NCBI RefSeq assembly: GCF_003075415.1
Contig: NZ_QDAH01000032.1
Location: 1 to 64,000 of the forward strand
Reading direction: 5' to 3'
Length of the DNA stretch: 64,000 bases
Origin: Microvirga sp. KLBC 81
GTDB taxonomy: Bacteria; Pseudomonadota; Alphaproteobacteria; Rhizobiales; Beijerinckiaceae
Positions within the stretch are counted from its first letter, which is position 1. The number at the start of each line of letters is the position of its first letter. Below are positions 22,786-32,331 of the stretch, one piece after another. The translations under genes were made by a program, and so were the position numbers. Under the pieces are notes generated by a model. That model was not told the DNA's origin. It did no database searches and saw only the letters and a list, made by a program, of their open reading frames with translations.

Positions 22786-25700
22786 CAAGCCTTGAGTCTG
22801 TTGAACCTCGAAAGGTCACGAGCCCGAAGCGCTCCCTTACCCTGCTGACGCTCCGCAAGATCGCGATCCGCATCAGCCTCGTCGTCGCGGCCGCTACGAT
22901 CATGAGCTACTGGCACGTGAAGACGGGCTTCGAGCAGCAGGCCGTTGAGAACCTTGAGCGGTATGTCGAACAGAGGCGCGTTCGTGAAAGCGCGATCTTC
23001 GACCTCGCCAGCAGCAATATTCGTACATTCTCGGATGCCTATCTGCGCGAGATCAGCCAGATGGACCCGCAGGGAGCGGAGCAGCGCTTTGCAAGCCTGT
23101 TCGAGCAGCATCCCGACGGAACCACGCGGCTGACGGAAAATGTCTTCAAGACCTATGGCGTCACAGGCTTCATCGGCAAGCACGTGATGATCGAGCGGGA
23201 TCTCAAGCGGCGACTTGTCGTCGCCTTCGATCTGATCACGCAATTCGGCCCTGCGTGGAAAAGCCAGTTCGCCAATCTCTATGTGATGACGCCGGAAGGC
23301 GCCGTCATCATGTACTGGCCGGATCAGCCCTGGGCTTTGCGTGCGGGGGATTGGGAGATCTCGGGCAAGCTGAATCTGCTCTCCGACAACAAGGACGACG
23401 TGCTCGTCGCGAACACCGGCTCGATCGCCGACTCTGCCAAGGAGCGCTGGTCCGAACTCTACTTCGACTATGGTATCAACGATTGGCTCGTATCGGTCAC
23501 CCGCCCGGCTCTTCTGGACGGACGCCCGGCCATCCAGATCGGCCAGGATATCCTCGTCCATGACCTGATCGGCCGCGCCGTCAGCACGGATCTGGGCGGC
23601 ACATATAACATCCTCTTCTCCGAAGAAGGAAGGATCATCGCCCATCCCCGCTTCATGGATGCCATCCAGGCACGCAGCGGCTCCTTGCCGATTTCCGAAA
23701 CCGGTGACCCCAAACTTGAGAAAATTCACCGATTGACGCTGGAGCGTTCTCCGCAGCAGACCGTCATTCGTGACCAAAGCGACAATCAGGTGATTGCCGT
23801 CACGAAGCTCAGCGGTCCGGCCTGGACCCTGGCTACGGTCTATCCTCTGGATCTTGCATCCGAGAGCGCGTGGCAGACGGCTCGCCTTATTCTCCTCATG
23901 GGCGCCCTGGCGCTGATTCTCGAAATCGCAATCTTAAGCTCGACGCTCAGGAGCCAGATTGCCGTTCCATTGCGTCTCCTGGTGCGTGCCACGAGCTCTG
24001 TCGCCAAGGGAGAGTTCAAGACACACCTCAATCTTCGCCGCGATGACGAAATCGGCGAGCTGGCGGACGCTTTCACCACCATGGCCCGGCAGATCGACGC
24101 CCGTGAATCAGCGCTGAACGAGCGCAGCGCGAGCCTCGCCAAGCTCAATGACGAATTGGCCCACGAGCTTGCGGAGCGTGAGAAAGCCGAACGGGAGCTG
24201 GCGCGCCACCGGGAGCTCAATGCGCTGCTCGATACCATCGATTACGGCATTCTGTTCTTGAGCCCCGACCTGAAGATCCGCCTCGCCAACCGGGCCTACA
24301 AGGAAATGTGGGCCGTGCCCGAGGCGCAGATCGCCAAGGGAACACCAATCCGCAACGTGGTTGCCCATCACAGCCAGGCCCTCGGCATCGAACACGAGTA
24401 CGAAGACGCCTTCATCGAGCGCAACATGGAGGATATCCGACGCTGCGATCAGGCTCCGATCGAGATCCAGTCCCCGAACAACCGTGTGCTCCGCTACCAT
24501 TGCGTCGCCCTGCCGGATGGCGGACGCATGCTCACCTATGTGGATATCACCGAGCAGAAGCGGGCCCTCGATGCCATCGCGCTCGCCGAGCAGCGCCAGC
24601 GACGCCTTCTGGAACTGGCGCCCTTCCCGCTGGTCGTGACCCGGATGTCGGACGGGCGGATTCTGTATGCCAATGCCCGCACGGCAGAGGCCATCGGCCT
24701 CAAACCCGAGGAGTTGCGGGGAACGCCCGCGCCGAACTATTACGCAAACCCGACGGATCGCGAGCGCATCCTCAAGATTCTATCGCAGGAAGGCCGCGTT
24801 CAGGACGTGGAAGTTCTCCTTCAGCGCCACGACGGCAAGCAGTTCTGGGCCTTGGTGAACGCGAGCTTCGCCGATTATGAATCCACCCCTGCCCTTCTGT
24901 TCGCCTTCAACGACATCACCGAGTTGAAACAGAGGGAAGCGCAGCTCAAGCAGGCCAAGAAGGAAACCGAAGCGGCGTTGCGCGACCTCAACGCCGTTCT
25001 CGACACCATTCAGTACGGCATCCTGTTTCTCGACCCCGATTTTCGCATCCGCCTCGCCAACCGGGCTTATCGCGAGATCTGGGAGATGCCCGCGAGCTAT
25101 TATGAGAAGCCCCGATCCCTGGAAGAGGACATGGAGAAGAGCCGGTCACTCGGCAGCTACGATGTCTCGGATGAAGAATGGGGGGCCTACAAGGCACGAC
25201 GCATCGGCGAGATCAGAAGCGGTGCTCCCGTTATGACCGAGATGCGCCTGAAGAACGGGCGCGTTCTTCAGTACCGTATTATTGCACTGCCGGATGGCGG
25301 GCGCATGCTCACCTATTTCGACATCACCGACATGAAGCGGTTCGAGGATGTCCTGCGCCGCCATCTGGCCGCCATGGAAGCGGCCATGGACGGCATGGCG
25401 ATCCTCGATGCCGACTATCGCTACCAGTACCTCAACGAAGCTCATCTGAAGATCTTCGGCTATGACCGCCCGGAGGAGCTTGTCGGGAAAAGCTGGAAGC
25501 AGCTCTACACGGACGAGGAGCGCGCATATTTGGAGGCCGTCGCCTTCCCCAAGGTCTTCCAGGACGGTCACTGGAACGGCGAGGCTGTGGGCCTGAAGCG
25601 CGACGGCACGCTCTTCCCGCAGGATGTCTCGCTCACCATCATCCAGGACGGCGGGCTCATCTGCGTGGTGCGCGACATCACCGAACGCCATGCCCGCGAC

Positions 25701-26444
25701 GAAGCCTTGCGTCAGGCCAAGGAGCACGCCGAGGAAGCAAGCCAGGCCAAGTCCCGGTTCCTGGCGAATGTGAGCCATGAGCTTCGCACGCCGCTCAATG
25801 CCGTCCTTGGCTATACCGAGCTTCTCATCGACGGTCTCTACGGTGATCTTCCCGACAAGGCGCACGGCGTGCTCACGCGCGTGCAGGTGAATGGCCGCCA
25901 TCTTCTCGCTCTCATCAACGATATCCTCGACCTCTCGAAGATCGAGGCCGGAGAGCTTCTGATCGCGGCAGAGCCCTATTCGATTTCCGATCTCATCCAT
26001 GCCGTCGTCACCACGGCGGAGCCGCTCGCCAAGGCGAAGGGGCTTTCCCTTCGAGTTTCGGTTCCGGAGGAACTTCCCTGTGGCAGCGGCGACGAGCGCC
26101 GGTTGACCCAGGTGCTCGTCAACCTCGTCGGCAACGCCATCAAGTTCACGGATCAGGGCTCCGTCGATGTCTCGGCCGAGGTGGTGAGCGGACGTCTGAA
26201 GATTGCCATCCGGGACACTGGCATCGGTATCGCGCCGAAGGATCAGAAACTCATCTTCGAGGCCTTCCAGCAAGGCTCCAATGCCGTGAATGGCGGCACC
26301 GGAACAGGGCTCGGCCTCGCTATCTCGAAGCGGATCGTGCAGATGCACGGCGGCACGATTCATGTCCACTCAGCCGAGGGACAAGGCTCCACCTTCACCA
26401 TCGACCTCCCGCTTGAGACCCGCCCTGTGACGGAGGCTGCCTGA
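22782..26444 (+). CDS. Multi-PAS membrane sensor histidine kinase
   Basis: This 1220-aa kinase has a membrane helix (about 27-46), a large dCache-like periplasmic region (about 47-360), a second helix (about 366-390), HAMP (about 392-445) and coiled coil. Four PAS modules follow: PAS_7-like from about 478, PAS from about 607, PAS_7-like from about 734, PAS from about 863. HisKA has NVSHELRTPL with phosphoacceptor His999. HATPase_c has the N-box NLVGNAIKF (about 1112), DTGIGIAP (about 1146) and GTGTGLGLAI (about 1173). There is no receiver domain, so it is not hybrid. The start overlaps the upstream receptor gene and the stop overlaps the downstream receiver gene. Confidence 0.92.
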   Translation: MTSLESVEPRKVTSPKRSLTLLTLRKIAIRISLVVAAATIMSYWHVKTGFEQQAVENLERYVEQRRVRESAIFDLASSNIRTFSDAYLREISQMDPQGAEQRFASLFEQHPDGTTRLTENVFKTYGVTGFIGKHVMIERDLKRRLVVAFDLITQFGPAWKSQFANLYVMTPEGAVIMYWPDQPWALRAGDWEISGKLNLLSDNKDDVLVANTGSIADSAKERWSELYFDYGINDWLVSVTRPALLDGRPAIQIGQDILVHDLIGRAVSTDLGGTYNILFSEEGRIIAHPRFMDAIQARSGSLPISETGDPKLEKIHRLTLERSPQQTVIRDQSDNQVIAVTKLSGPAWTLATVYPLDLASESAWQTARLILLMGALALILEIAILSSTLRSQIAVPLRLLVRATSSVAKGEFKTHLNLRRDDEIGELADAFTTMARQIDARESALNERSASLAKLNDELAHELAEREKAERELARHRELNALLDTIDYGILFLSPDLKIRLANRAYKEMWAVPEAQIAKGTPIRNVVAHHSQALGIEHEYEDAFIERNMEDIRRCDQAPIEIQSPNNRVLRYHCVALPDGGRMLTYVDITEQKRALDAIALAEQRQRRLLELAPFPLVVTRMSDGRILYANARTAEAIGLKPEELRGTPAPNYYANPTDRERILKILSQEGRVQDVEVLLQRHDGKQFWALVNASFADYESTPALLFAFNDITELKQREAQLKQAKKETEAALRDLNAVLDTIQYGILFLDPDFRIRLANRAYREIWEMPASYYEKPRSLEEDMEKSRSLGSYDVSDEEWGAYKARRIGEIRSGAPVMTEMRLKNGRVLQYRIIALPDGGRMLTYFDITDMKRFEDVLRRHLAAMEAAMDGMAILDADYRYQYLNEAHLKIFGYDRPEELVGKSWKQLYTDEERAYLEAVAFPKVFQDGHWNGEAVGLKRDGTLFPQDVSLTIIQDGGLICVVRDITERHARDEALRQAKEHAEEASQAKSRFLANVSHELRTPLNAVLGYTELLIDGLYGDLPDKAHGVLTRVQVNGRHLLALINDILDLSKIEAGELLIAAEPYSISDLIHAVVTTAEPLAKAKGLSLRVSVPEELPCGSGDERRLTQVLVNLVGNAIKFTDQGSVDVSAEVVSGRLKIAIRDTGIGIAPKDQKLIFEAFQQGSNAVNGGTGTGLGLAISKRIVQMHGGTIHVHSAEGQGSTFTIDLPLETRPVTEAA

Positions 26445-26809
26445 TGAGCAAGCGGATCCTGATCGTCGAGGACACTGAGGACAATCGACGGATCCTGCGC
26501 GATCTCTTGACCAATGCGGGATTTGAAATCTGCGAGGCGCATGACGGCCAGGCGGCGATCACGGCTGCGGCGGAATTCAAGCCCGATCTGATCCTGATGG
26601 ATATCCAGTTGCCCATTCTCGATGGGTATGAGGCGATCCGGCATATCAAGGCCAATCAATCCATCCAGCCGCCCCCGATCATTGCCGTGACGTCCTATGC
26701 GCTTTCCGGAGATGAGGAGAAGGCCTGGGCTGCCGGATGCGACGGTTACATCGCGAAACCCTTCAGCCCGCGCCAAATCCTCGCGAAGGTGCGCGAACTT
26801 CTGGAATGA
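26444..26809 (+). CDS. Single-domain response regulator, DivK-like
   Basis: This 121-aa protein is a complete receiver domain with nothing attached. The acidic pocket is Glu9-Asp10, the phosphoacceptor is Asp53 in LILMDIQLP, and Thr83 and Lys105 (IAKPF) complete the active site. The MDIQLPILDGYEAIRHIK segment is very like DivK. The start codon overlaps the kinase stop (TGATG), and the next gene starts 6 nt after its stop. It may be a phosphate sink or intermediate between the kinase and the receiver-cyclase. Confidence 0.9.
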   Translation: MSKRILIVEDTEDNRRILRDLLTNAGFEICEAHDGQAAITAAAEFKPDLILMDIQLPILDGYEAIRHIKANQSIQPPPIIAVTSYALSGDEEKAWAAGCDGYIAKPFSPRQILAKVRELLE

Positions 26810-26815
26810 CGGGCC

Positions 26816-27949
26816 ATGCGTGATCGCCCTCTCATCCTGGTTGTCGACGATATCGAGGAAAACATCGAGATCGTCCGCGTGCGCCTGGAGGCTCAGGGCT
26901 ATGAGATCGAGACGGCCAGCAATGGACGCGAGGCGCTCGAGAAAGCGGATCGACTGCGCCCCGATCTGATCCTGCTCGATATCATGATGCCGGAGATGGA
27001 CGGCATCGAAGTCACGCAGCAGCTCAAGGGCAATGAAGCCCTTCGCGCCACTCCCATCATTCTGCTGACGGCGAAATCCAGCATCAAGGACGTGGTCGCG
27101 GGCCTCGACGCTGGAGGTGATGACTATCTCACCAAACCTTTCGAGCCTGCGACGCTCGTTGCACGGGTACGCTCGCTGCTGCGGATAAAAACCCTTTACG
27201 ACACTGTCCAGGCACAGGCCTCGGAACTTGCAGCCCTGAACCAACATCTGGAAGAGCGTGTCGAGCAGCAGGTGCAGGAGCTCGAGCGGTTACGCGATCT
27301 CAGGCGCTTCCTGCCGCCTCAGATCGCGGACATGATCGCCTCGAAGGGCGGCCAGGCCGAAATCCTTCAGCATCACCGCCGGGAGATCGTGGTGCTCTTC
27401 TGCGATCTGCGCGGCTTCACGAGCTTTGCCGAGATCGCTGCGCCCGAGGAGGTGATGGACCTTCTGAATGCCTATCACTCGACTCTCGGACCGCTGATCC
27501 ACGAGGCTGCGGGAACGCTTGAGCGGTTCACGGGCGACGGCATGATGATCTTCTTCAACGATCCCATTCCCTGTCCCGATCCCGCCGCTCGTGCCGTCAA
27601 GCTTGCGATCGCCATGCGCGATCACATTCAGATGCTGGCGCATGACTGGCGGCTTCGGGGCTATTCCATCGGATTTGGCATCGGCATCTCGCAAGGCTAC
27701 GCGACCATGGGCCGGATCGGCTTCGAAGGGCGGTTCGATTACGCCGCCATCGGCACCGTGACGAATGTGGCCGCGCGCCTGTGTTCGGAAGCACGCGACA
27801 GCCAGATCCTGGTCACGCAGCGCATCGCTGCGGAGGTGGAGAATCTGGCGGCCTTAACCTCTCTTGGCGACTTCAATCTGAAGGGTCTGAGCCGCCCGAT
27901 TCAAATTTATAATATCGAAGGGCTCAGACCTGAGAGCGCGAGCGCCTAA
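26816..27949 (+). CDS. Response regulator with class III nucleotide cyclase output
   Basis: This 377-aa protein has a receiver (1-125; phosphoacceptor Asp55 in LILLDIMMP, Lys108 in LTKPF), a coiled-coil linker (about 127-165) and a class III cyclase domain (about 185-365). The metal aspartates are Asp197 (FCDLRGFT) and Asp241 (TGDGMM), and Asn317/Arg321 (TNVAARL) are present. The purine-selecting Lys is replaced by Arg (ERFTGD) and the second selector position is Ala, so cAMP as product is likely but not certain. It is the output of the operon. The gene ends in a 4-nt stop-codon overlap with the convergent dehydrogenase gene. Confidence 0.9.
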   Translation: MRDRPLILVVDDIEENIEIVRVRLEAQGYEIETASNGREALEKADRLRPDLILLDIMMPEMDGIEVTQQLKGNEALRATPIILLTAKSSIKDVVAGLDAGGDDYLTKPFEPATLVARVRSLLRIKTLYDTVQAQASELAALNQHLEERVEQQVQELERLRDLRRFLPPQIADMIASKGGQAEILQHHRREIVVLFCDLRGFTSFAEIAAPEEVMDLLNAYHSTLGPLIHEAAGTLERFTGDGMMIFFNDPIPCPDPAARAVKLAIAMRDHIQMLAHDWRLRGYSIGFGIGISQGYATMGRIGFEGRFDYAAIGTVTNVAARLCSEARDSQILVTQRIAAEVENLAALTSLGDFNLKGLSRPIQIYNIEGLRPESASA

Positions 27950-29400
27950 CCCATCTTCACCATGACGTGGCGCACGGCCGTATAATCCTCCAGCGCGTAC
28001 ATGCTCATATCCTTGCCGTAGCCGGACTGCTTCAGGCCGCCATGGGGCATCTCGTTGACCAGCATGAAGTGGCAGTTCACCCATGTGCAGCCATACTGCA
28101 GGCGCGAGGCCGTGCTCATGGCCTTCGACACGTCCTTGGACCACACGGACGAGGCGAGGCCGTAATCGGAATCGTTCGCCCAGGCGACCGCCTGATCCAC
28201 ATCGTCGAAGCGCGTCACGGAGACGACAGGGCCGAACACTTCACGGCGAACGATCTCGTCCTCCTGGAGGGCCCCGGCCACGACGGTGGGTTCGTAGAAG
28301 AAGCCGCCGCCGCTTCCCTCCTTGCCGCCGGCCGTGATCTCGATGTGCTTGAGATCCGCAGCACGTTCCACAAACGAGGCCACGCGCGAGCGCTGGCGCG
28401 GTGATATCAGCGGGCCAATGTCGTTCTCATCGTCATTCTCGCGGCCAAGTCGCAGGCCTGAAACGGCGGAGGAGAGATCCGCGACAAAACGGTCGTAGAT
28501 CTTGGAGCCCGCATAGATGCGGCAGGCTGCCGTGCAATCCTGGCCGGCATTATAGTAGCCGAAGACCTTAATACCCTCGACCACCTCGGCGAGATCCGCA
28601 TCATCGAACACGATGACCGGCGCCTTGCCGCCGAGCTCCAGATGCGTGCGTTTCACCGAATTTGCGGCAGCGGCGAGAATCTTCTTGCCCGTGGCGACGT
28701 CGCCGGTGAGGGAGATCATCGAGACCTTCGGATGGGAGATGAGTGTCTGGCCGACAGTTTCGCCACGTCCCACCACCACGTTGACGACGCCTTGAGGGAA
28801 GATATCGGCGATGATCCTGGCGAGCTTCAGCGTCGTCAGCGGCGTCTGCTCGGAGGGTTTGATCACCACCGTATTGCCGCCAGCCAGGGCCGGAGCGAGC
28901 TTCCACGCCGCCATCATCAGCGGATAATTCCACGGCGCGATCGATGCCACGACGCCAATGGGATCGCGCCGGATCATGGAGGTATGGCCCGCCAGATATT
29001 CCCCGGCGACTGCGCCCTGCATGGTGCGCACCGCACCGGCGAAGAAGCGGAAGCAATCGACGATTGCCGGGATCTCGTCACGCAGCACGAGATAGCGCGG
29101 CTTGCCGCAATTGAGCGCTTCGAGGCTCGCGAAGGACTCCGCTTCCGCTTCGATGCGATCAGCGAGCTTCAGCAGAAGTCCTGAGCGCTCGGCAGGCGTG
29201 GTGCGTGACCAGAAGGCGAAGGCGGCTTCTGCTGCCGAGACCGCATCATTGATCTGGTCGGAAGATGCTTCGGGCATTTTCAGGATCGTTTCGCCCGTGC
29301 GCGGATTGAGGATCGTCTCCGCATCCTCGGATCCCGCCTCGAAGCGCCCGCCGATCAGCATTTCGGTGTCGGATGGTCTGGAAAGATTGGCTGTATCCAT
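27946..29400 (-). CDS. Gamma-aminobutyraldehyde dehydrogenase-like ALDH
   Basis: This 484-aa NAD-dependent aldehyde dehydrogenase has Asn158 (APWNYP), Glu255 (LELGGKAP) and catalytic Cys289 (NAGQDCTA). [11 protein letters not shown] is the form seen in E. coli PatD (YdcW), which oxidises 4-aminobutyraldehyde from putrescine to GABA. It is the last gene after a polyamine-type ABC transporter, the same order as E. coli ydcSTUV-patD. ATG 29400 has GAGGAGGAC upstream. Betaine aldehyde dehydrogenases are close relatives, so other amino-aldehydes are possible. Confidence 0.87.
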   Translation of the reverse strand: MDTANLSRPSDTEMLIGGRFEAGSEDAETILNPRTGETILKMPEASSDQINDAVSAAEAAFAFWSRTTPAERSGLLLKLADRIEAEAESFASLEALNCGKPRYLVLRDEIPAIVDCFRFFAGAVRTMQGAVAGEYLAGHTSMIRRDPIGVVASIAPWNYPLMMAAWKLAPALAGGNTVVIKPSEQTPLTTLKLARIIADIFPQGVVNVVVGRGETVGQTLISHPKVSMISLTGDVATGKKILAAAANSVKRTHLELGGKAPVIVFDDADLAEVVEGIKVFGYYNAGQDCTAACRIYAGSKIYDRFVADLSSAVSGLRLGRENDDENDIGPLISPRQRSRVASFVERAADLKHIEITAGGKEGSGGGFFYEPTVVAGALQEDEIVRREVFGPVVSVTRFDDVDQAVAWANDSDYGLASSVWSKDVSKAMSTASRLQYGCTWVNCHFMLVNEMPHGGLKQSGYGKDMSMYALEDYTAVRHVMVKMG

Positions 29401-29435
29401 GGTGTCCTCCTCAAATTGTTCTGATCGGTTTCCCG

Positions 29436-30236
29436 TCACGGGCGGCTCGATGCTCCCACCTCCTCGCGGGTCAGGTAATAGGCCGCGAGAATAGGCAGGA
29501 AGGTCAGGACGATCACAATGACGGCAACGACGTTGGTGACGGGCCGCTGACGCGGTCTGACGAGTTCGTTGAACATCCAGATCGGCAGCGTCGATTGCTG
29601 TCCTGCGGTGAAGGTGGTGACGATCACCTCGTCGAAGGACAGGGCGAAGGCGAGCATTGCGCCTGCAAGCAGCGCCGTGCTTAAGTTAGGCAACATCACA
29701 TAGCGGAAGGTCTGGAAGCTGTCGGCGCCGAGATCGTAGGACGCCTCCACGATGGAGGGGGACATGCGCCGCAGGCGCGCCACCGCATTGTTATGCACCA
29801 CCACGACGCAGAAGGTGGCATGCCCCACCACGATGGTCCAGAAGGAGAAAGGCAGATCCATCAGGTTGAAGGCGGAGCGCAATGCGATGCCGGTGATGAT
29901 GCCGGGCAGCGCGATGGGCAGGATGATGAGAAGCGAGATCACCTCGCGTCCGAAGAACCTGCTCCGCGCCAGCGCACCGGCGGCAAGCGTGCCCAGCACC
30001 AGGGCGATGAAGGTCGCAACCGCTGCGACTTGAAACGAGAGCGTGAGCGCGTTCCAGACATCAGGACGGGACCAGGCAACGCCGAACCATTTCAGCGTCA
30101 GACCCGGCGGCGGGAACTGATAGCTGCGCTCCTCCGTGGTGAAGGCGTAGAGGATCACGAACGCGAGCGGCGCGTGCAGGAAGAGGAGTCCGACGGTGGC
30201 ACTGATCTTCAAGCCCAGGGAAGCCTTAGAATGCAT
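29436..30236 (-). CDS. Polyamine-type ABC transporter permease, PotC/YdcV-like
   Basis: This 266-aa inner-membrane protein has about six helices and the EAA loop [21 protein letters not shown]. The early [10 protein letters not shown] and [11 protein letters not shown] segments are typical of PotC/YdcV. The start ATG 30236 overlaps the end of the PotB-like gene by 11 nt, which indicates translational coupling. It forms the channel with the PotB-like subunit. The aldehyde dehydrogenase gene starts 35 nt downstream. Confidence 0.88.
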   Translation of the reverse strand: MHSKASLGLKISATVGLLFLHAPLAFVILYAFTTEERSYQFPPPGLTLKWFGVAWSRPDVWNALTLSFQVAAVATFIALVLGTLAAGALARSRFFGREVISLLIILPIALPGIITGIALRSAFNLMDLPFSFWTIVVGHATFCVVVVHNNAVARLRRMSPSIVEASYDLGADSFQTFRYVMLPNLSTALLAGAMLAFALSFDEVIVTTFTAGQQSTLPIWMFNELVRPRQRPVTNVVAVIVIVLTFLPILAAYYLTREEVGASSRP

Positions 30237-31173
30237 CGAACGCCCCCAGTCGCTTCGCAGCAAGAAGATAGAGCGCCATCACCATGATCGGCACGACTGC
30301 GAAAGCCGCAGCGAGCGGAATGTTGCCCGCCGTGCCCTGCAACACATAGACGGCTTGGCCCAACAACAGCGTCGATGGGCCGATGATCTGCGGCAGGATG
30401 TAATCACCGAGCGTCAACGAGAAGGTGAAGATGGAGCCTGCTGCGATGCCCGGCATGGCGAGCGGCAGGATCACCGTCCGAAAAGTCTGGTTCGGCGATG
30501 CGCCGAGATCGGCCGACGCCTCGGTGAGGCTGCCGGGCACGCGCTCCAGCGCGGCCTGGACGGGTAAGATCATGAATGGCAGCCAGAGATAGATGAAGAC
30601 GAGGAATTGGCCGATATAGCTGACAGACAGGGACGGACCGCCAATCAGCGGAGTGCTCAACAATCCGTCGATCATAGGGGTCGCGCCGATCCGGTTCGCC
30701 GCCCATGCCACCGCCCCTTCCTTCGCGAGCACCAGTTTCCAGGCATAAACCTTCACGAGATAGCTCGACCAGAGCGGCATCATGATCGCGAGATAGAAGG
30801 CTGCCTTCATGCGCCCATATGCGTGGCGCGCTGCGTAATAGGCGATAGGAAAGGCAAGGATCGCGGAGGCCAGCGTCACGGCAGCGGCCATCGCGACGGT
30901 GCGCAGGATCACGTCGAGATTGGCTGGCTGCAGCAACTCGGCATAGGTTTTCAGCGTGAACTCGCGAACGATGGTTCCCGAAAACTCATCGATGGAGAAA
31001 AAGCTCTGCAGCAGCAGCGCGATCAAACTGCCCACATAGACGATCCCGAGCCACAGCAGCGGCGGCACGAGAAGGAGAGTGAGCAGAAGGCCGCGGCGCT
31101 TGAAGAGCGCATCGGAGAAGTGGCGCGACAGGCTCTCGCGCGGGATCGGCAGATCGAGGACGCCAGCGGTCAC
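30226..31173 (-). CDS. Polyamine-type ABC transporter permease, PotB/YdcU-like
   Basis: This 315-aa membrane permease has an N-terminal cytoplasmic region and about six helices. The EAA loop is [22 protein letters not shown], and [15 protein letters not shown] is a strong PotB-family block. The start is GTG 31173, which overlaps the ATPase stop as GTGA. It partners with the PotC-like subunit encoded next. Confidence 0.88.
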   Translation of the reverse strand: MTAGVLDLPIPRESLSRHFSDALFKRRGLLLTLLLVPPLLWLGIVYVGSLIALLLQSFFSIDEFSGTIVREFTLKTYAELLQPANLDVILRTVAMAAAVTLASAILAFPIAYYAARHAYGRMKAAFYLAIMMPLWSSYLVKVYAWKLVLAKEGAVAWAANRIGATPMIDGLLSTPLIGGPSLSVSYIGQFLVFIYLWLPFMILPVQAALERVPGSLTEASADLGASPNQTFRTVILPLAMPGIAAGSIFTFSLTLGDYILPQIIGPSTLLLGQAVYVLQGTAGNIPLAAAFAVVPIMVMALYLLAAKRLGAFDAF

Positions 31174-32243
31174 CGTTCATCCTCCATCTCATGCATGGCG
31201 GCCGGCGACCATGACAGGCGGATCGGCTCGCCAGGACCCAAGCTCCGCACCTCCGACGCAGGCACGAGGGCACAGAGGCGAACGCCCGCGCAATCGGCGA
31301 TCACGCGCCGCATCGCACCCTGGTATTGAACTTCGATGCATGTGCCGTCCGCATGAAGGCGCCCTGGCTCGCTTGCATTCCCGGCGGGACGAACGGCAAT
31401 CGCTTCAGGCCGGAGGCTCACGAGCCTCGAGGGGCCACCGAAGCGTGCGGTCACGGCGGGTTCGAGCACGTTGGAGCCGCCAACAAATTCGGCGACGAAG
31501 CGCATTCGAGGCCGCTCATAGATCTCTTCCGGCGTGCCAACCTGCACGATACGACCTGCATTGAACACGGCCACGCGGTCGCTCATCGAGAGCGCCTCGC
31601 CTTGGTCGTGCGTGACGAAGATGAAGGTAAGGCCGAGGCTGCGCTGCAATGCTTTCAGCTCCACCTGCATCTCCTCTCTCAGCTTCAAGTCGAGCGCGCC
31701 GAGCGGCTCGTCGAGCAGCAGCACCTTGGGGCGGTTGACCAAGGCGCGCGCAAGCGCAACGCGCTGGCGCTGGCCGCCGGAGAGCTGCTGCGGACGACGC
31801 ACGTCGAAGCCGACGAGTTTTACGAGCGCGAGCGCCTCACGTCCGAGCTTCTCCCGTTCCGTGCGCCCCATGCCGCGAATGCGCAGGCCGTAAGTCACGT
31901 TGTCGAGGACGTTCAGATGCGGAAACAGCGCATAATCCTGAAACACCGTGTTCACCGCGCGGCGATAAGGCGGAACACCCGCAACGGGCTCACCGAAGAT
32001 ACTGATCTCACCTGCATCGGGCTGCTCGAATCCGGCGATCAGGCGAAGGCACGTGGTCTTGCCCGAGCCGGAGGGACCCAGCATCGAGAAGAACTCGCCG
32101 ACATGGATGTCGAGATCGAGCCCATCGACAGCCCGCACGGCGCCGAAGTGGCGGGCGACGCCGTTGAAGCGCACGGCGTGAGCCGGTGCAGGCGCAAGGG
32201 ATTGAGCCGCAATGGTGTCTTGCGGACGCGTGTGAACGGACAT
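31170..32243 (-). CDS. Polyamine-type ABC transporter ATPase, PotA/YdcT-like
   Basis: This 357-aa ATPase has Walker A GPSGSGKTT (56-64), the [14 protein letters not shown] signature, Walker B VLLLDEP and the switch FVTHDQGEAL. A C-terminal TOBE-type domain follows (about 270-357: LRPEAIAVRP). The open frame to 32342 is cut back to ATG 32243 (MSVHTRPQD), because the additional Arg-rich leader is not family-like. It powers the PotBC-like channel. Its gene follows the binding-protein gene by 88 nt. Confidence 0.88.
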   Translation of the reverse strand: MSVHTRPQDTIAAQSLAPAPAHAVRFNGVARHFGAVRAVDGLDLDIHVGEFFSMLGPSGSGKTTCLRLIAGFEQPDAGEISIFGEPVAGVPPYRRAVNTVFQDYALFPHLNVLDNVTYGLRIRGMGRTEREKLGREALALVKLVGFDVRRPQQLSGGQRQRVALARALVNRPKVLLLDEPLGALDLKLREEMQVELKALQRSLGLTFIFVTHDQGEALSMSDRVAVFNAGRIVQVGTPEEIYERPRMRFVAEFVGGSNVLEPAVTARFGGPSRLVSLRPEAIAVRPAGNASEPGRLHADGTCIEVQYQGAMRRVIADCAGVRLCALVPASEVRSLGPGEPIRLSWSPAAMHEMEDER

Positions 32244-32331
32244 GAGTGGCGCTCCGGAGGTCAAGCGATCAGGCCTCCTGTTGTGTCGAAGGGAGGCGCT
32301 CTTGAAGCTCGAGCGCCTCCGCGTCAGGGCA

